Assembly (NCBI GenBank): GCA_013359125.1
Contig: JABWCR010000009.1
Coordinates: forward strand, 1-64,000
Direction of reading: 5' to 3'
Origin: Armatimonadota bacterium
GTDB taxonomy: Bacteria; Armatimonadota; Fimbriimonadia; Fimbriimonadales; GBS-DC
Length of the DNA stretch: 64,000 nt
Shown in pieces: positions 17,719 through 26,747 of this stretch (its first letter is position 1; the number at the start of each line of letters is the position of its first letter). The position numbers and the translations under genes were made by a program. The notes below the pieces were generated by a model that was given only the letters and a program-made list of their open reading frames with translations, was not told the origin of the DNA and did not search any database.

Positions 17719-18591
17719 CTACCCATCGCTACTCATTTTGGCGGTTTTGGGCAATGCCCCTACAACGGCGAAGTAGAGTCCGGTCAGCACGATCGCGCCG
17801 CCGACGAACGTAACGGCAGTAACCGGTTCGGAGAGCACAATCCATGCAAGAAGCGCGCTTAGAATCGGCTCGCCCAAGAGACAGGCAGAAACCGTTTGGG
17901 CGGGAAGAGTGCGCAGAGCGAGGTTGTAGCTAGAGTGGCCGATGATCTGCGGGAAGAGCGCGAGCAAACCTAAGTAAAGCATCGTGTTGGCCGAATAGCC
18001 GACTAGCGGGGCGCCCGACGCGACGGCGAAGAGGGCGCCAAAGAAAGCCGCCGTGCCATACAACGAGACCAGATAGACGGGCACGGGGACTAACCCGATG
18101 CGAAGGCGACCCGCGAGCATGTATCCCGTGGCTGTTACAGCGCCGATTATGGCCAGGCCGTTGCCCAGTAGCGCGCGGGGCGTCGCGCTAAAGTCCCCCA
18201 AGCCCACGATCACCGCGCCGACAAAGGCGATCGCGATACCGATTGCAGCGCGAGAAGAGATGCGGTCGCCGGTGATTCTGGGCGCGATGAGCGCGGTCCA
18301 GATAGGGGTCGTGGTCACCAAAACGACGCTGGCGGCCACCGTCGTGTATTCAAGAGATGCGATCCATGCGGCAAAGTGCACCGCAAGGAAGAATCCGCCG
18401 GGGAGGCCGATGAACCATAGGCGAGGGTTCATACCTCTTGCGGCGCGAAGGGCGAACGGGAGGAAGAAGAGCGTCGCGATGCAGGGCCTCCAAAAGGCTG
18501 CGGCGAGAGCGGGCGCCTCGGAAAGTCGAAAGAAGACGGCGCCGGTGGAAACGGAAAGCACGGCGGCGGTGAGGATGAGGGCGGGCGGCAT
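17719..18591 (-). CDS. DMT-superfamily transporter (EamA repeats)
   Basis: A 290-residue membrane protein with about ten hydrophobic segments arranged as two EamA halves; the hallmark end-of-repeat pattern is seen in PILSALLAWIVLSEPVTAVTFVGGAIVLTG near the C-terminus. Such transporters usually export amino acids, nucleosides or other metabolites from the cytoplasm. It is divergent from dacB with a 61-base gap that must hold both promoters. The gene downstream (sugar nucleotidyltransferase) starts only 21 bases after its stop, so it may feed transcription into the sugar cassette. Substrate unknown. Confidence 0.85.
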   Translation of the reverse strand: MPPALILTAAVLSVSTGAVFFRLSEAPALAAAFWRPCIATLFFLPFALRAARGMNPRLWFIGLPGGFFLAVHFAAWIASLEYTTVAASVVLVTTTPIWTALIAPRITGDRISSRAAIGIAIAFVGAVIVGLGDFSATPRALLGNGLAIIGAVTATGYMLAGRLRIGLVPVPVYLVSLYGTAAFFGALFAVASGAPLVGYSANTMLYLGLLALFPQIIGHSSYNLALRTLPAQTVSACLLGEPILSALLAWIVLSEPVTAVTFVGGAIVLTGLYFAVVGALPKTAKMSSDG

Positions 18592-18652
18592 TGCGCTCTA
18601 TTGTGATGCTTGGGCGGCAAGATTTCGGCATTCCGCGTCGAAATCAAACCCC

Positions 18653-20050
18653 ATGAAAGCCATCCCCCTGTTCTTGCTATTGTCGACCTTCGCGTGGAGC
18701 CAAGGAGATTTGGCCAAGGAGATTGAGGCGAAGATCGATCAGCCTTGGATCAAGCACGGTCGCTGCGGGCTTCTGGTCGTCGCAATGGATACGGACGAAC
18801 GCATCTATCAGCGCGATGCGGCGCACGTCCATACGCCCGCTTCGAATACGAAGCTGGCGACATCGGCGGCGGCATTGCGGGCGCTGGGTTCGGAGTATCG
18901 ATACACGACGAAGCTGATCGCTAACGGCGAATTGATAAATGGCGAACTCAAGGGCGATTTGGTCTTAGTTGGCGGCGGCGACCCGACGCTGGTTGCGGAA
19001 GACCTTAAGAAGATGGCCGAACAAGCCTATGCGTCGGGCTTGCGGAAGGTTTCCGGCTTTCTGACCTACGACGATGGTTTCTTTGACGCAGAGCGGTACG
19101 GATTTGGATGGGATATCGACGACGAGATGTACGCCTACCAACCGCAGATCAGCGCGTTGATACTGGATCGGAACGTGGTTACGGTTCGAGCCGAAGCGAC
19201 GGCTGTAGGCGAACCGCCCAAGATCACCATTTCGAACGGGGGCCCGAGCCTGGTCGTACGAAACTTAGCGGTAACGAGCGCTCGCGGTTCGCGCAACTCC
19301 TTATCGATAACGCGGATAAGAGCGCAGAACGTGTTCGAGGTCAAGGGGTCGATCCCGCTTGGTGCAGATGCGGTTAGCGTTCGGTTGTCGGTTGAAGACC
19401 CCTCTTTCTATGCGGCTTCTATCATGGCAATGCTATTGCGAGACGCTGGGATCGAGATTCCTGCAAGACCGGTCGCGGCGTTGGCGCCATCGGCAAAGGG
19501 GAGCGCCATCGCCGAACATCGGTCGCCGCCAATGAGCGTTATTGTGCGCGAACTGAACAAACCGAGCGACAACCTGATCGCCGAGGCCCTGATCAAGACG
19601 ATCGGTCGCGAGAAGGGCGGCTCTGGCAGCACGAGCGCCGGGTTGAACTACGTCAGGTCGTTCTTGACGGAGATTGGAGCGCCTGCCGGTTCAGTGATGC
19701 TTCAGGACGGCAGCGGCCTGTCTGGAGTGAACGCCATCAGCCCGGAAGCGCTCTATATCTTGCTGAAGCACATGCAGTCCTCGCCGCATCGTCAGGCGTT
19801 CGAGGATTCGCTGCCGATCATTGGGGTCGATGGGACGTTGCGCAATCGATTGGCCAATTCGCCCGTCAAGGGCAAGTTTTTGGCAAAGACGGGCACGCTG
19901 TTCCGGACGAGCGCGGTGTCGGGCTATCTGACGGCCAAGAGCGGGAAGCGGTATATCGTGTCGATCATGATGAATCACTTCGATGCGCCAGCCTCTCAGG
20001 CTCGTCAGCTCCAGGATCAGCTAATCGAGCTGCTGTATGAAAGGCTGTAG
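18653..20050 (+). CDS. dacB: D-alanyl-D-alanine carboxypeptidase/endopeptidase (PBP4, family S13)
   Basis: A 465-residue exported penicillin-binding protein that trims peptidoglycan peptides in the periplasm. Signal peptide residues 1-17 (MKAIPLFLLLSTFAWSQ). All three active-site motifs are present: SNTK with Ser64 and Lys67, SDN (305-307), and KTG (412-414). The large insertion between the first and second motifs is typical of S13. The start at 18653 is set by the signal peptide; the frame stays open upstream without signal character. No ribosome binding site is visible. The last 30 bases overlap the convergent aldo/keto reductase gene. Confidence 0.93.
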   Translation: MKAIPLFLLLSTFAWSQGDLAKEIEAKIDQPWIKHGRCGLLVVAMDTDERIYQRDAAHVHTPASNTKLATSAAALRALGSEYRYTTKLIANGELINGELKGDLVLVGGGDPTLVAEDLKKMAEQAYASGLRKVSGFLTYDDGFFDAERYGFGWDIDDEMYAYQPQISALILDRNVVTVRAEATAVGEPPKITISNGGPSLVVRNLAVTSARGSRNSLSITRIRAQNVFEVKGSIPLGADAVSVRLSVEDPSFYAASIMAMLLRDAGIEIPARPVAALAPSAKGSAIAEHRSPPMSVIVRELNKPSDNLIAEALIKTIGREKGGSGSTSAGLNYVRSFLTEIGAPAGSVMLQDGSGLSGVNAISPEALYILLKHMQSSPHRQAFEDSLPIIGVDGTLRNRLANSPVKGKFLAKTGTLFRTSAVSGYLTAKSGKRYIVSIMMNHFDAPASQARQLQDQLIELLYERL

Positions 20051-20968
20051 CGCATCCGCTAATTGGAGGGCCTTTGCGTTCTCCCGAAACTCCTCGGGCG
20101 CGCTGCAACCGACCAGCGCAAAGAGATTGAAACCTTGGGCGAACGCCCATGCGAGCGCGATCTGAGCCGCAGTCAGCCCTCGTTCGCGAGCAACCTCTTG
20201 AACCCGGTCGAGAATCTGAAAGTTCTCCTCGACGCAGTACGAATCGACGCAGAGCTTATCCAAGTAGCCGTCAAATTCTGCGAGGTTGTCGCGTCGGAAT
20301 CTGCCTGAGAAGAAGCCGCCCGCCAGGCTGGACCAGGCGAACAGCGGCATCTGGTTGGCACGGTAGAACTCCTGGGCCTCTGCGTCGCCCGTGATGGTAA
20401 CGCAGCCTTCCCAAGGCGGTTTGACCTGTTTGGCCAGGCTAAAGTGCGGGCTGGAGGCAGCGAACGGGGTCTTGCCCTTTTGTTCGGCATACTCTTTCGC
20501 AGATTGGATGCGCTGATGAGTCCAGTTTGATCCGCCATAGGCATCGATCCGGCCCGCTCGTTTCTCGTCGTCTAAGGCGCCCACGATTTCATCGATAGGC
20601 ACGGATGGATCGTCTCGATGGAGCAGATAGAGGTCGATCTTGTCGAAGCCGAACCTCTCCAGCGATTCGGAGATGTCGGATCGAATGTCTTCGGGCGTTA
20701 CTCGGTTGCGTCCATGCATGGGGTGCGCGCCTTTGCCAAGGACAACGACTTGGTCTCGGATATTGCGCGTCCGTATCCATTCGCCGACCGTGCGCTCGTT
20801 GTCGCCGTTGCCGTAAACGTGCGCCGTGTCGAACGCGGTACAGCCTTGTTCAAAGATCGCATCGAGCAGGCGAAAGCCCTGCTCCTTCTCCGCGCTGTTG
20901 ATCATCACTGTGCCCTGCACAAGCCGCGAAACAGGTTTGTCGATCCCGGAGATTTGGCCGTAGATCAA
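20021..20968 (-). CDS. aldo/keto reductase
   Basis: A 315-residue (beta/alpha)8 NADPH-dependent oxidoreductase. The catalytic Tyr lies in FDTAHVYGNGDNE, a later Lys in VVLGKGAHP, and the His in YLLHRDDP, the standard order. The gene lies two bases downstream of the Gfo/Idh/MocA gene on the same strand, suggesting joint work on a sugar or polyol. Its 3' end overlaps dacB by 30 bases on the opposite strand. Substrate is not evident. Confidence 0.88.
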   Translation of the reverse strand: MIYGQISGIDKPVSRLVQGTVMINSAEKEQGFRLLDAIFEQGCTAFDTAHVYGNGDNERTVGEWIRTRNIRDQVVVLGKGAHPMHGRNRVTPEDIRSDISESLERFGFDKIDLYLLHRDDPSVPIDEIVGALDDEKRAGRIDAYGGSNWTHQRIQSAKEYAEQKGKTPFAASSPHFSLAKQVKPPWEGCVTITGDAEAQEFYRANQMPLFAWSSLAGGFFSGRFRRDNLAEFDGYLDKLCVDSYCVEENFQILDRVQEVARERGLTAAQIALAWAFAQGFNLFALVGCSAPEEFRENAKALQLADALQPFIQQLD

Positions 20969-20970
20969 GA

Positions 20971-21945
20971 CTACTCCCCCGGATAGCGCACGCCGATCTG
21001 GTTGCGAATCTCGTCCATCGTTCGAGCGAGGATTAGGCTATCGCCCCATGGCATCAGAGGATGTTCCAACAACCCTTGTTCCATGGCCTCCATGGCGGCC
21101 GTGGCCTCGTACTGATAGCCCGTGCTCTCGAACGGTCGCGCCGTCGTTACGGCGTCTTTGCCCTGAACTTCGATGGTCAGCAGAGTCGCTTTCCAGAAGG
21201 GTCTGTGCAGTCGAATCAGGCCGTTTTCGCCGACGATCGTCGCCTCCATGGGCGTCGTGGCGCGGATGGCCGAAGAGAGGCTGGCCATGGCGCCGCCGGG
21301 AAATCCGAGGTTGAACAGGGCGATCTCGTCCGACCCGGTGGGCGATAGATTGGCTATGGCTTGCACCCGATTGGGTTCGCCGAACAGTTGCACGGCCAAC
21401 GCGAGCGGATAGATTCCCACGTCTAATATCGATCCGCCGCCAAGATCAAGATTGAACAGACGGCCTTCGGGGTTGAACCCTGCTCGAAACCCAAAATCTG
21501 CGTAAAGCGCCTGCAACGGGCCTATCGCGCCTTCGTCCAGCCAGGCGCGAACCTGATTCATCATGGGGAGAAAGCGCGTCCACATGGCTTCCATTAGAAA
21601 TCGCTCGTTCCGTTGGGCGGCGGCGATCATGCGCTCGACCTGCTGGGCGTTGATGGCCAGCGGTTTTTCGCACAGCACGCCTTTCCCGGAGTCCAAGCAC
21701 AAGATCGCATGTTCGCAGTGGCCGGTATGGGGCGATGCGATGTAGACGATATCGATGTCTGGGTCGGTTGCCAAGTCTTGGTAGCTTCCGTAAAGCCGTT
21801 CGACGCCGAATTCGGCTCCGAACGCATCGGCCTTCTCTTGAGATCGCGAGGCGACGGCGAGAAGTTTGGCGTTCGGTGCGAAGACAAGGCCCTGCGCGAA
21901 CTTGCGAGCGATGTTTCCGCAGGCCAAGATGCCCCAATTGGTCAT
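20971..21945 (-). CDS. Gfo/Idh/MocA-family NAD(P)-dependent oxidoreductase
   Basis: A 324-residue protein: an N-terminal Rossmann domain (NWGILACGNIARKFAQGL, with the GxGxxA-like loop as ACGNIA) and a C-terminal alpha/beta substrate domain. The family EKP motif is CEKPLAINAQ at about 92-101, which carries the catalytic Lys. These enzymes oxidise or reduce sugars, inositols or dihydrodiols; the sequence resembles the trans-1,2-dihydrobenzene-1,2-diol dehydrogenase-like branch, though that is only an impression. It precedes the aldo/keto reductase with a two-base gap and follows ApbE's stop by ten bases, so three leftward genes may share a message. Confidence 0.87.
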   Translation of the reverse strand: MTNWGILACGNIARKFAQGLVFAPNAKLLAVASRSQEKADAFGAEFGVERLYGSYQDLATDPDIDIVYIASPHTGHCEHAILCLDSGKGVLCEKPLAINAQQVERMIAAAQRNERFLMEAMWTRFLPMMNQVRAWLDEGAIGPLQALYADFGFRAGFNPEGRLFNLDLGGGSILDVGIYPLALAVQLFGEPNRVQAIANLSPTGSDEIALFNLGFPGGAMASLSSAIRATTPMEATIVGENGLIRLHRPFWKATLLTIEVQGKDAVTTARPFESTGYQYEATAAMEAMEQGLLEHPLMPWGDSLILARTMDEIRNQIGVRYPGE

Positions 21946-21955
21946 AGGCTGGAGT

Positions 21956-22816
21956 TTACCCCCCTCTAAACTCTATCATCTTCGCAGAAAAACGCCGGGC
22001 GAGAGATGCGCCGCGCGACTTGCCCAGCACGCAGACTGCAGTCGCGATAGGATCGGAGAACAGACCCGATAGAGCCTCTACCGTGGCCTGAACCGGGCGA
22101 GACAGCCCCAAGCCGGTGCGAGGGTCGAGTATGTGCGCGAACCTTTGGCCGCCAATCTCCACGAACTGTTCCGAATCGCCCGAAGTCGATAAGCCGCAGC
22201 TATCCATGCGCAAAGAGCGTCCAGACCCGGCTCTTACCTTCCAGCCCGGTTCGAACGGCGGCGCGCAGCCGAATCTCAGGTCGCCTCCCATCTCGATCAT
22301 GGCTCGATCGAATCCGTGGCGGCGGAGCGCCATCAGCGCTTCGTCGCACGCAAATCCTTTCGCAATTCCGCCCAAATCGATTCGCATCCCTGGAGTCTCG
22401 AGCATTGCAAAGCCTGGACGCAAGCGCAGCTTTTGCCACCCCTTCAACGATTTTGCGGCGGCAAGATCGGCTTCGGTCGCCATCTGTCCCGTCTGCCGCA
22501 TTCTGCGCCACAGAGCGACCAAGGGCCCTAACGTTATGTCAAAGGCGCCGTTGCTGGCCTGGGCAATGCGCTGACCGACTTCTAAAACTCGGTACAGGTC
22601 GCGGCTGATCGCTATCCAACCTTCCCCGGCTCGGTCGCACAAACGCACAACCTCGCTATCTCGCCGATAGTCGCTGCAGACCTGTTCGATCTCGGCGATT
22701 CGTCCAAAAGCCGCGCGGGCGGCGCTTTCCGCCAGCCTTCTGTCGCCGCAAAAAAGCACGATCCGAGCCGCGCCGCCCATATGAACCTGGGTATACTCGA
22801 ACCGACGCAGCCCCAT
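21956..22816 (-). CDS. apbE: FAD:protein FMN transferase (ApbE family)
   Basis: ApbE attaches FMN from FAD to Thr/Ser of target flavoproteins. The 286-residue frame shows the family features: FEYTQVHMGGAARIVLF at the front, SNGAFDITLGPLVALW, DLGGIAKGFACDEAL, and near the end HILDPRTGLG and SDPIATAVCVLG. No lipobox or signal peptide is visible with the start at 22816, which would place it in the cytoplasm. An alternative ATG at 22861 overlaps the divergent start codon; a TAAAAT box at 22868-22863 places transcription start near 22856 and supports 22816. The target flavoprotein is not in the window. Confidence 0.87.
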   Translation of the reverse strand: MGLRRFEYTQVHMGGAARIVLFCGDRRLAESAARAAFGRIAEIEQVCSDYRRDSEVVRLCDRAGEGWIAISRDLYRVLEVGQRIAQASNGAFDITLGPLVALWRRMRQTGQMATEADLAAAKSLKGWQKLRLRPGFAMLETPGMRIDLGGIAKGFACDEALMALRRHGFDRAMIEMGGDLRFGCAPPFEPGWKVRAGSGRSLRMDSCGLSTSGDSEQFVEIGGQRFAHILDPRTGLGLSRPVQATVEALSGLFSDPIATAVCVLGKSRGASLARRFSAKMIEFRGG

Positions 22817-22859
22817 AGCCGTCAAAGAGTCGTGCGAACACCTTGAGAAGATTAGCGAC

Positions 22860-23684
22860 ATGATTTTACGAACCCTGCCCCTGATTCTACTGCTTGCCTT
22901 ATCTCTACCGGCCTGCGCCCAAGGCGAACCGCCCGCCATGAAGCCTTACACCGAGTCTATTCAAGGCACGCTCGTCCGCATCGAGATGGTTCCGATACCG
23001 GGCGGCAAACTGATCGTTCCCGATCCCGATTCTCCAACCAAAGAGCGCGAGATCAGCATCAAGCCCTTTTACATGGCTAAGTTCGAGCTGCTTTGGGACG
23101 TGTTCGACATCTGGGCGTATCGGCTCGACCAAACAGAGGAAGAGCGCATTCAGGGAGTCGACGCGGTAACTCGCCCCAGCAAGCCTTACGGAGCGCCCGA
23201 CCGGGGATTTGGGCACCAAGGCTACCCAGCCATCAGCATGAGCCACTTTGCCGCCGACATGTTTTGCCGCTGGCTATCGCGCAAGACGGGTAAGAAGTAC
23301 CGACTGCCCAGCGAACACGAGTGGATGTACGCCGCCATTGCGGGAGCGCCGCCGTCCAGAAAGCCGTTCGAGCCGAGCGAACTGAAAAAGATCGCCTGGT
23401 ACTGGGAGAACTCGGACGATAAGACGCATCTGGCGGGCAAGAAGGAGCCGAACAAGTGGGGGCTTTACGACATGTTTGGCAACGCGGGCGAGTGGTGCAC
23501 GGACGAAGAAGGCGTCGGCATCTTGAAAGGCGGATCGTATCTGAGCGACGCCGAACAACTGAACATCGTCTACGGCCAGCGATTCGAGAAGTCTTGGCAA
23601 TCGACCGATCCGCAGAACCCCAAGAGCAAGTGGTGGTACTCCGACGGACCGTTCTGCGGCTTCCGCATTATTTGCGAACCGTAG
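22860..23684 (+). CDS. FGE/SUMF1-like domain protein, probable lipoprotein
   Basis: A 274-residue exported protein. Residues 1-20 form a signal peptide ending LSLPACAQG, a plausible though non-ideal lipobox with Cys19. The rest is a formylglycine-generating-enzyme-like (C-lectin-type) domain: GYPAISMSHFAADMFCRWLS, RLPSEHEWMYAA, then NKWGLYDMFGNAGEWCTD and ILKGGSYLSD with CGFRIICE at the end. The usual 'GGxFxMG' start is altered to GGKLIVP and I see no clear active-site Cys pair, so a binding or structural role is likelier than formylglycine synthesis. No ribosome site is visible. The PfkB gene begins directly at its stop (TAG-ATG). Confidence 0.8.
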   Translation: MILRTLPLILLLALSLPACAQGEPPAMKPYTESIQGTLVRIEMVPIPGGKLIVPDPDSPTKEREISIKPFYMAKFELLWDVFDIWAYRLDQTEEERIQGVDAVTRPSKPYGAPDRGFGHQGYPAISMSHFAADMFCRWLSRKTGKKYRLPSEHEWMYAAIAGAPPSRKPFEPSELKKIAWYWENSDDKTHLAGKKEPNKWGLYDMFGNAGEWCTDEEGVGILKGGSYLSDAEQLNIVYGQRFEKSWQSTDPQNPKSKWWYSDGPFCGFRIICEP

Positions 23685-24608
23685 ATGGCTTTTGACGTCT
23701 GCGTCTATGGCACGGTTTGCCTGGATCGAATGCGCTCGGTCGATCGGCTCCCTTTAGACGGCGGCTACGTCGATATTCTTGAAGAAGTCTTGGCCCCTGG
23801 CGGAGAGGCGCTGAATACGGCTGTGGCGCTCTCTCGGTGGGGCGCTCGCGCGGCGCTGGTCGGCAACGATATTGGGGACGACGAGAGCGGCAGAGCCTTG
23901 CTCGAAGGCGTTGTCCGAGATGCTCCCAATCTCGATTTGCGCTTCGTAAAGGTTCGACCGGACGCCCAAACCCCCGTTTGCGATTGTTATGTTGCGCCGG
24001 ACGGTCGCCGCGCCATGTTCGGCCAAGGATTCCGCGCGATGTCGTCGCCCGATGTGCCATCTGAGGCTCTGGACGCGAAACTGTTCACCGCGGAGCCCAA
24101 TGCTCGAGAAGCGGCGACTCGCGCCGTGTTGCAGGCGTCGGAGAAAGGACTGCCCATCGTCGCGATGGATTTTCATCGCATAGAAGAGGCCGCGAAAAGG
24201 GCGACGGTCCTACAAACCTCATACGAACATCTCTCGTTGCCGCCCGATCCGCCTCATTTGATGGAAGCCGCGGCACAACTCCATGCCCGGTTTGGGGCGA
24301 CGACCGTGATCACCGCGGGAGAGCACGGCTATGTCTGGATCGAAGATTTGATGTATCGCCCGATCTACCAAACGGCCTATGTCGCGCCCAAAGTGATCGA
24401 TACCACAGGCAGCGGCGACGCCTTTAGAGCCGGCTACATCTTTGCGCATTGGCTCTGCGGCGAATCGTTGCCGGCAGCCTTCAAGTTTGGGGCAGCGGCA
24501 GCCGCGCTCAACGCCGCAGAACTGGGCGCCTATGCCGGGATTCCGTCGGAATCCAAAATCCGCGCTTTTATGGTTTCTGCAGGGAACGAGGCGGCACAGG
24601 GCGAATAG
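23685..24608 (+). CDS. PfkB-family (ribokinase-like) carbohydrate kinase
   Basis: A 307-residue kinase. The N-terminal sugar site includes the GGEALNTAVALSRWGA motif (about 38-53) and the C-terminal signature is DTTGSGDAFRAGYIFA, with the catalytic Asp in GSGD. Family members phosphorylate ribose, fructose, adenosine and related substrates with ATP; the specific one is not evident. The start directly abuts the upstream stop and there is no own ribosome site, so translation must be coupled to the FGE-like gene. The OPT transporter follows after 20 bases. Confidence 0.88.
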   Translation: MAFDVCVYGTVCLDRMRSVDRLPLDGGYVDILEEVLAPGGEALNTAVALSRWGARAALVGNDIGDDESGRALLEGVVRDAPNLDLRFVKVRPDAQTPVCDCYVAPDGRRAMFGQGFRAMSSPDVPSEALDAKLFTAEPNAREAATRAVLQASEKGLPIVAMDFHRIEEAAKRATVLQTSYEHLSLPPDPPHLMEAAAQLHARFGATTVITAGEHGYVWIEDLMYRPIYQTAYVAPKVIDTTGSGDAFRAGYIFAHWLCGESLPAAFKFGAAAAALNAAELGAYAGIPSESKIRAFMVSAGNEAAQGE

Positions 24609-24628
24609 GGCTTCCAACCCCTTTCGCC

Positions 24629-26620
24629 ATGGCAGCCAACCCTGAACTGGAAGCCGCGCGCAAGCGCGCCGAGGAAACATCCGCCGATGAGGCGCCCCAG
24701 TTCGAAGACGGCTTTACTCTGCGAACCTTTGTCGGTCTTCTCTTTATCGCCTTTGTGATGCTGCCGGGCGGCATCTATCTGGGCTTGGTGGCGGGCATGG
24801 GCATTGCCGCGGCCGCCGAGTGGGTTACGATCGTGCTCTTTGCCGAGGTGATGCGGCGGTCGTATCAGCCTCTCAAGCGGCAAGAGATCTACGTGCTGTT
24901 CTACATGGCTGCGGCGCTAACGGCGGCTGTATTGGCCGATAGAGGTTTGGCAGGCGGGCCGTTGGCCTACAAGATTTGGGATCAGTTTTTTGCCCAATCC
25001 GCCCCCGCTGCGCCTATCGTCGAGGAGATTCCGCGCTGGGCCATTCCACATCCCACATCGGACGCAATCACCCAACGAAACCTGTTGCACGGCGACTGGT
25101 GGCTGCCAATAGCGCTGTTGGCCGTTATGGAAGTCTTAGGCCGAGCCAGCTGGATGAGCCTGGGCTACCTAATGTTCCGCATGACTTCGGATGTCGAGCG
25201 GCTGCCGTTCCCCATGGCGCCTGTGGCGGCAAGCGGAGCGCTGGCGTTGGCCGAGGCCGGGCACAAAGGCGAAAGCTGGCGGTGGGGCGTTTTCTCTTCC
25301 GGCGCAGTGGTAGGAATGATTTTTGGTCTTGTTTACATCGCCGTTCCTGTTGTATCCGGCGCAACGCTGGGCGAGGCGGTGCGCATTTTGCCGATCCCCT
25401 GGTGGGACATGACGACGACCACCGAATCGATCCTGCCTGCAGCGGCGCTAGGCTTTTCAACCGACTTGGGCAATCTGATGATCGGGTTTGTGCTGCCTGT
25501 GCCCATTGTGGTCGGCGCGGCTTTGGGCAGCGTATTGACGACGGTGCTGGGCAATCCGATTCTCTATCATTTAGGGGCCCTTTCTCATTGGAAGGAGGGT
25601 TTCCCCGCGCTCCAGACGCATCTTACGGCCAGCATGGACTTCTGGCTGGCGGTCGGCGTCGGCGTTCAACTTTCGGTCGCTGCGTTAGGTCTATGGATGG
25701 CGATCAAGGCCGTGCGCGCCTCTCGCGCCGAGCGCACAGGCAGGAAGTTTGGCAAGCCGCCCGCCGGACGCGGCGATCCGCCGTTGTGGCTGCCCATAGT
25801 CGTCTGGATCGCCTCGGCGCTCGCCTACATCGCCATCTGCCGGGCACTGGTGCCCGAATTTCCCACCTGGATCGTCGCGGTGTTCGCCCTAGTCTGGAGC
25901 CCGCTCAATAGCTACATCTCGGCACGGATGTTCGGGCTTACCGGACGCCCAGTCGCCTTCCCCTATCTTAAGGAGGCGGCCGTCATCACCAGCCGATACC
26001 AGCGGGCCGACGTGTGGTACGCGCCGTTGCCTCTATACGACCACGGGCAGGTGGCGCAGCGATTTCGCGAGGTGGAGCTGACCGGCACCAAGTTCTCCAG
26101 CATTTTGAAAGCCGAGGTCGCGATGCTGTTCGTGCTTCCGGTCGCCAGTTTTGTCTTTTGGGCGTTCTTCTGGAAGACCTCGCAGATCCCCAGCACGCAG
26201 TTCCCCTATGCTCAAAAGTTCTGGCCTTACCATGCCCAGATGGAGGCGGTTTGGAAGCAGATCAACCGCCCCGAGAGCGCAGCGCAGGATTGGCTGCTGA
26301 ACGCGCTGGAACCTAAGCGCATATTGGCCGGTTTTGGCGCGGGCCTCGCGCTCTACGGGCTGTTCGGCCTGATGAAGCTGCCCCTGATGTTCTTCTATGG
26401 CTTTGCGGGCGGCGTGGGACACTTGCCGCACATGATTCTGCCCCAGCTGATCGGGGCGTTCGTTGGCCGGCGGTTCTTTGCCCGACGGTATGGACTGGAA
26501 ACTTGGTCGAAGTATGCGCCGATCCTTCTGGCGGGCTATGCCTGCGGCGCGGGATTGGCAGCCATGCTGGCCATCTCGCTGGCGCTGGTGGCCAAGTCGG
26601 TTTCTTCCCTGCCTTTCTAA
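24629..26620 (+). CDS. OPT-family (oligopeptide / metal-chelate) transporter
   Basis: A 663-residue polytopic membrane protein with roughly 14-16 hydrophobic segments. It matches bacterial OPT/YSL-like transporters in the N-terminal TLRTFVGLLFIAFVMLPGG helix, the STDLGNLMIGFVLPVPIVV helix and the LGNPILYHLGALSHW loop. OPT proteins use proton symport to import small peptides or metal-chelate complexes. The start at 24629 follows the PfkB stop by 20 bases; an extension upstream into the kinase gene was rejected. No ribosome site is clear. Substrate unknown. Confidence 0.8.
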   Translation: MAANPELEAARKRAEETSADEAPQFEDGFTLRTFVGLLFIAFVMLPGGIYLGLVAGMGIAAAAEWVTIVLFAEVMRRSYQPLKRQEIYVLFYMAAALTAAVLADRGLAGGPLAYKIWDQFFAQSAPAAPIVEEIPRWAIPHPTSDAITQRNLLHGDWWLPIALLAVMEVLGRASWMSLGYLMFRMTSDVERLPFPMAPVAASGALALAEAGHKGESWRWGVFSSGAVVGMIFGLVYIAVPVVSGATLGEAVRILPIPWWDMTTTTESILPAAALGFSTDLGNLMIGFVLPVPIVVGAALGSVLTTVLGNPILYHLGALSHWKEGFPALQTHLTASMDFWLAVGVGVQLSVAALGLWMAIKAVRASRAERTGRKFGKPPAGRGDPPLWLPIVVWIASALAYIAICRALVPEFPTWIVAVFALVWSPLNSYISARMFGLTGRPVAFPYLKEAAVITSRYQRADVWYAPLPLYDHGQVAQRFREVELTGTKFSSILKAEVAMLFVLPVASFVFWAFFWKTSQIPSTQFPYAQKFWPYHAQMEAVWKQINRPESAAQDWLLNALEPKRILAGFGAGLALYGLFGLMKLPLMFFYGFAGGVGHLPHMILPQLIGAFVGRRFFARRYGLETWSKYAPILLAGYACGAGLAAMLAISLALVAKSVSSLPF

Positions 26621-26747
26621 AGTTTTTTGTCAACTTCGCTTCAAGCCTAATCTCTGCCGCTAGGGTTGCCAACAATCCCGTATTAAGTCCTAATTGACGG
26701 CGTGGAATGAAAGGATACCGACAGGAAGAGCGGTAGAGGTGGGGCGA

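Noticed and set aside
18098-18652. Extension of dacB by 185 codons upstream
   Set aside because: The extension is antisense to the EamA transporter gene, is Arg/Ala-rich and would bury the signal peptide that starts at 18653.
22859-22862. Divergent start codons overlapping in CATG (ApbE at 22861 and FGE-like at 22860)
   Set aside because: A TAAAAT box at 22868-22863 would place ApbE transcription start inside the longer frame, so the downstream ATG at 22816 is preferred.
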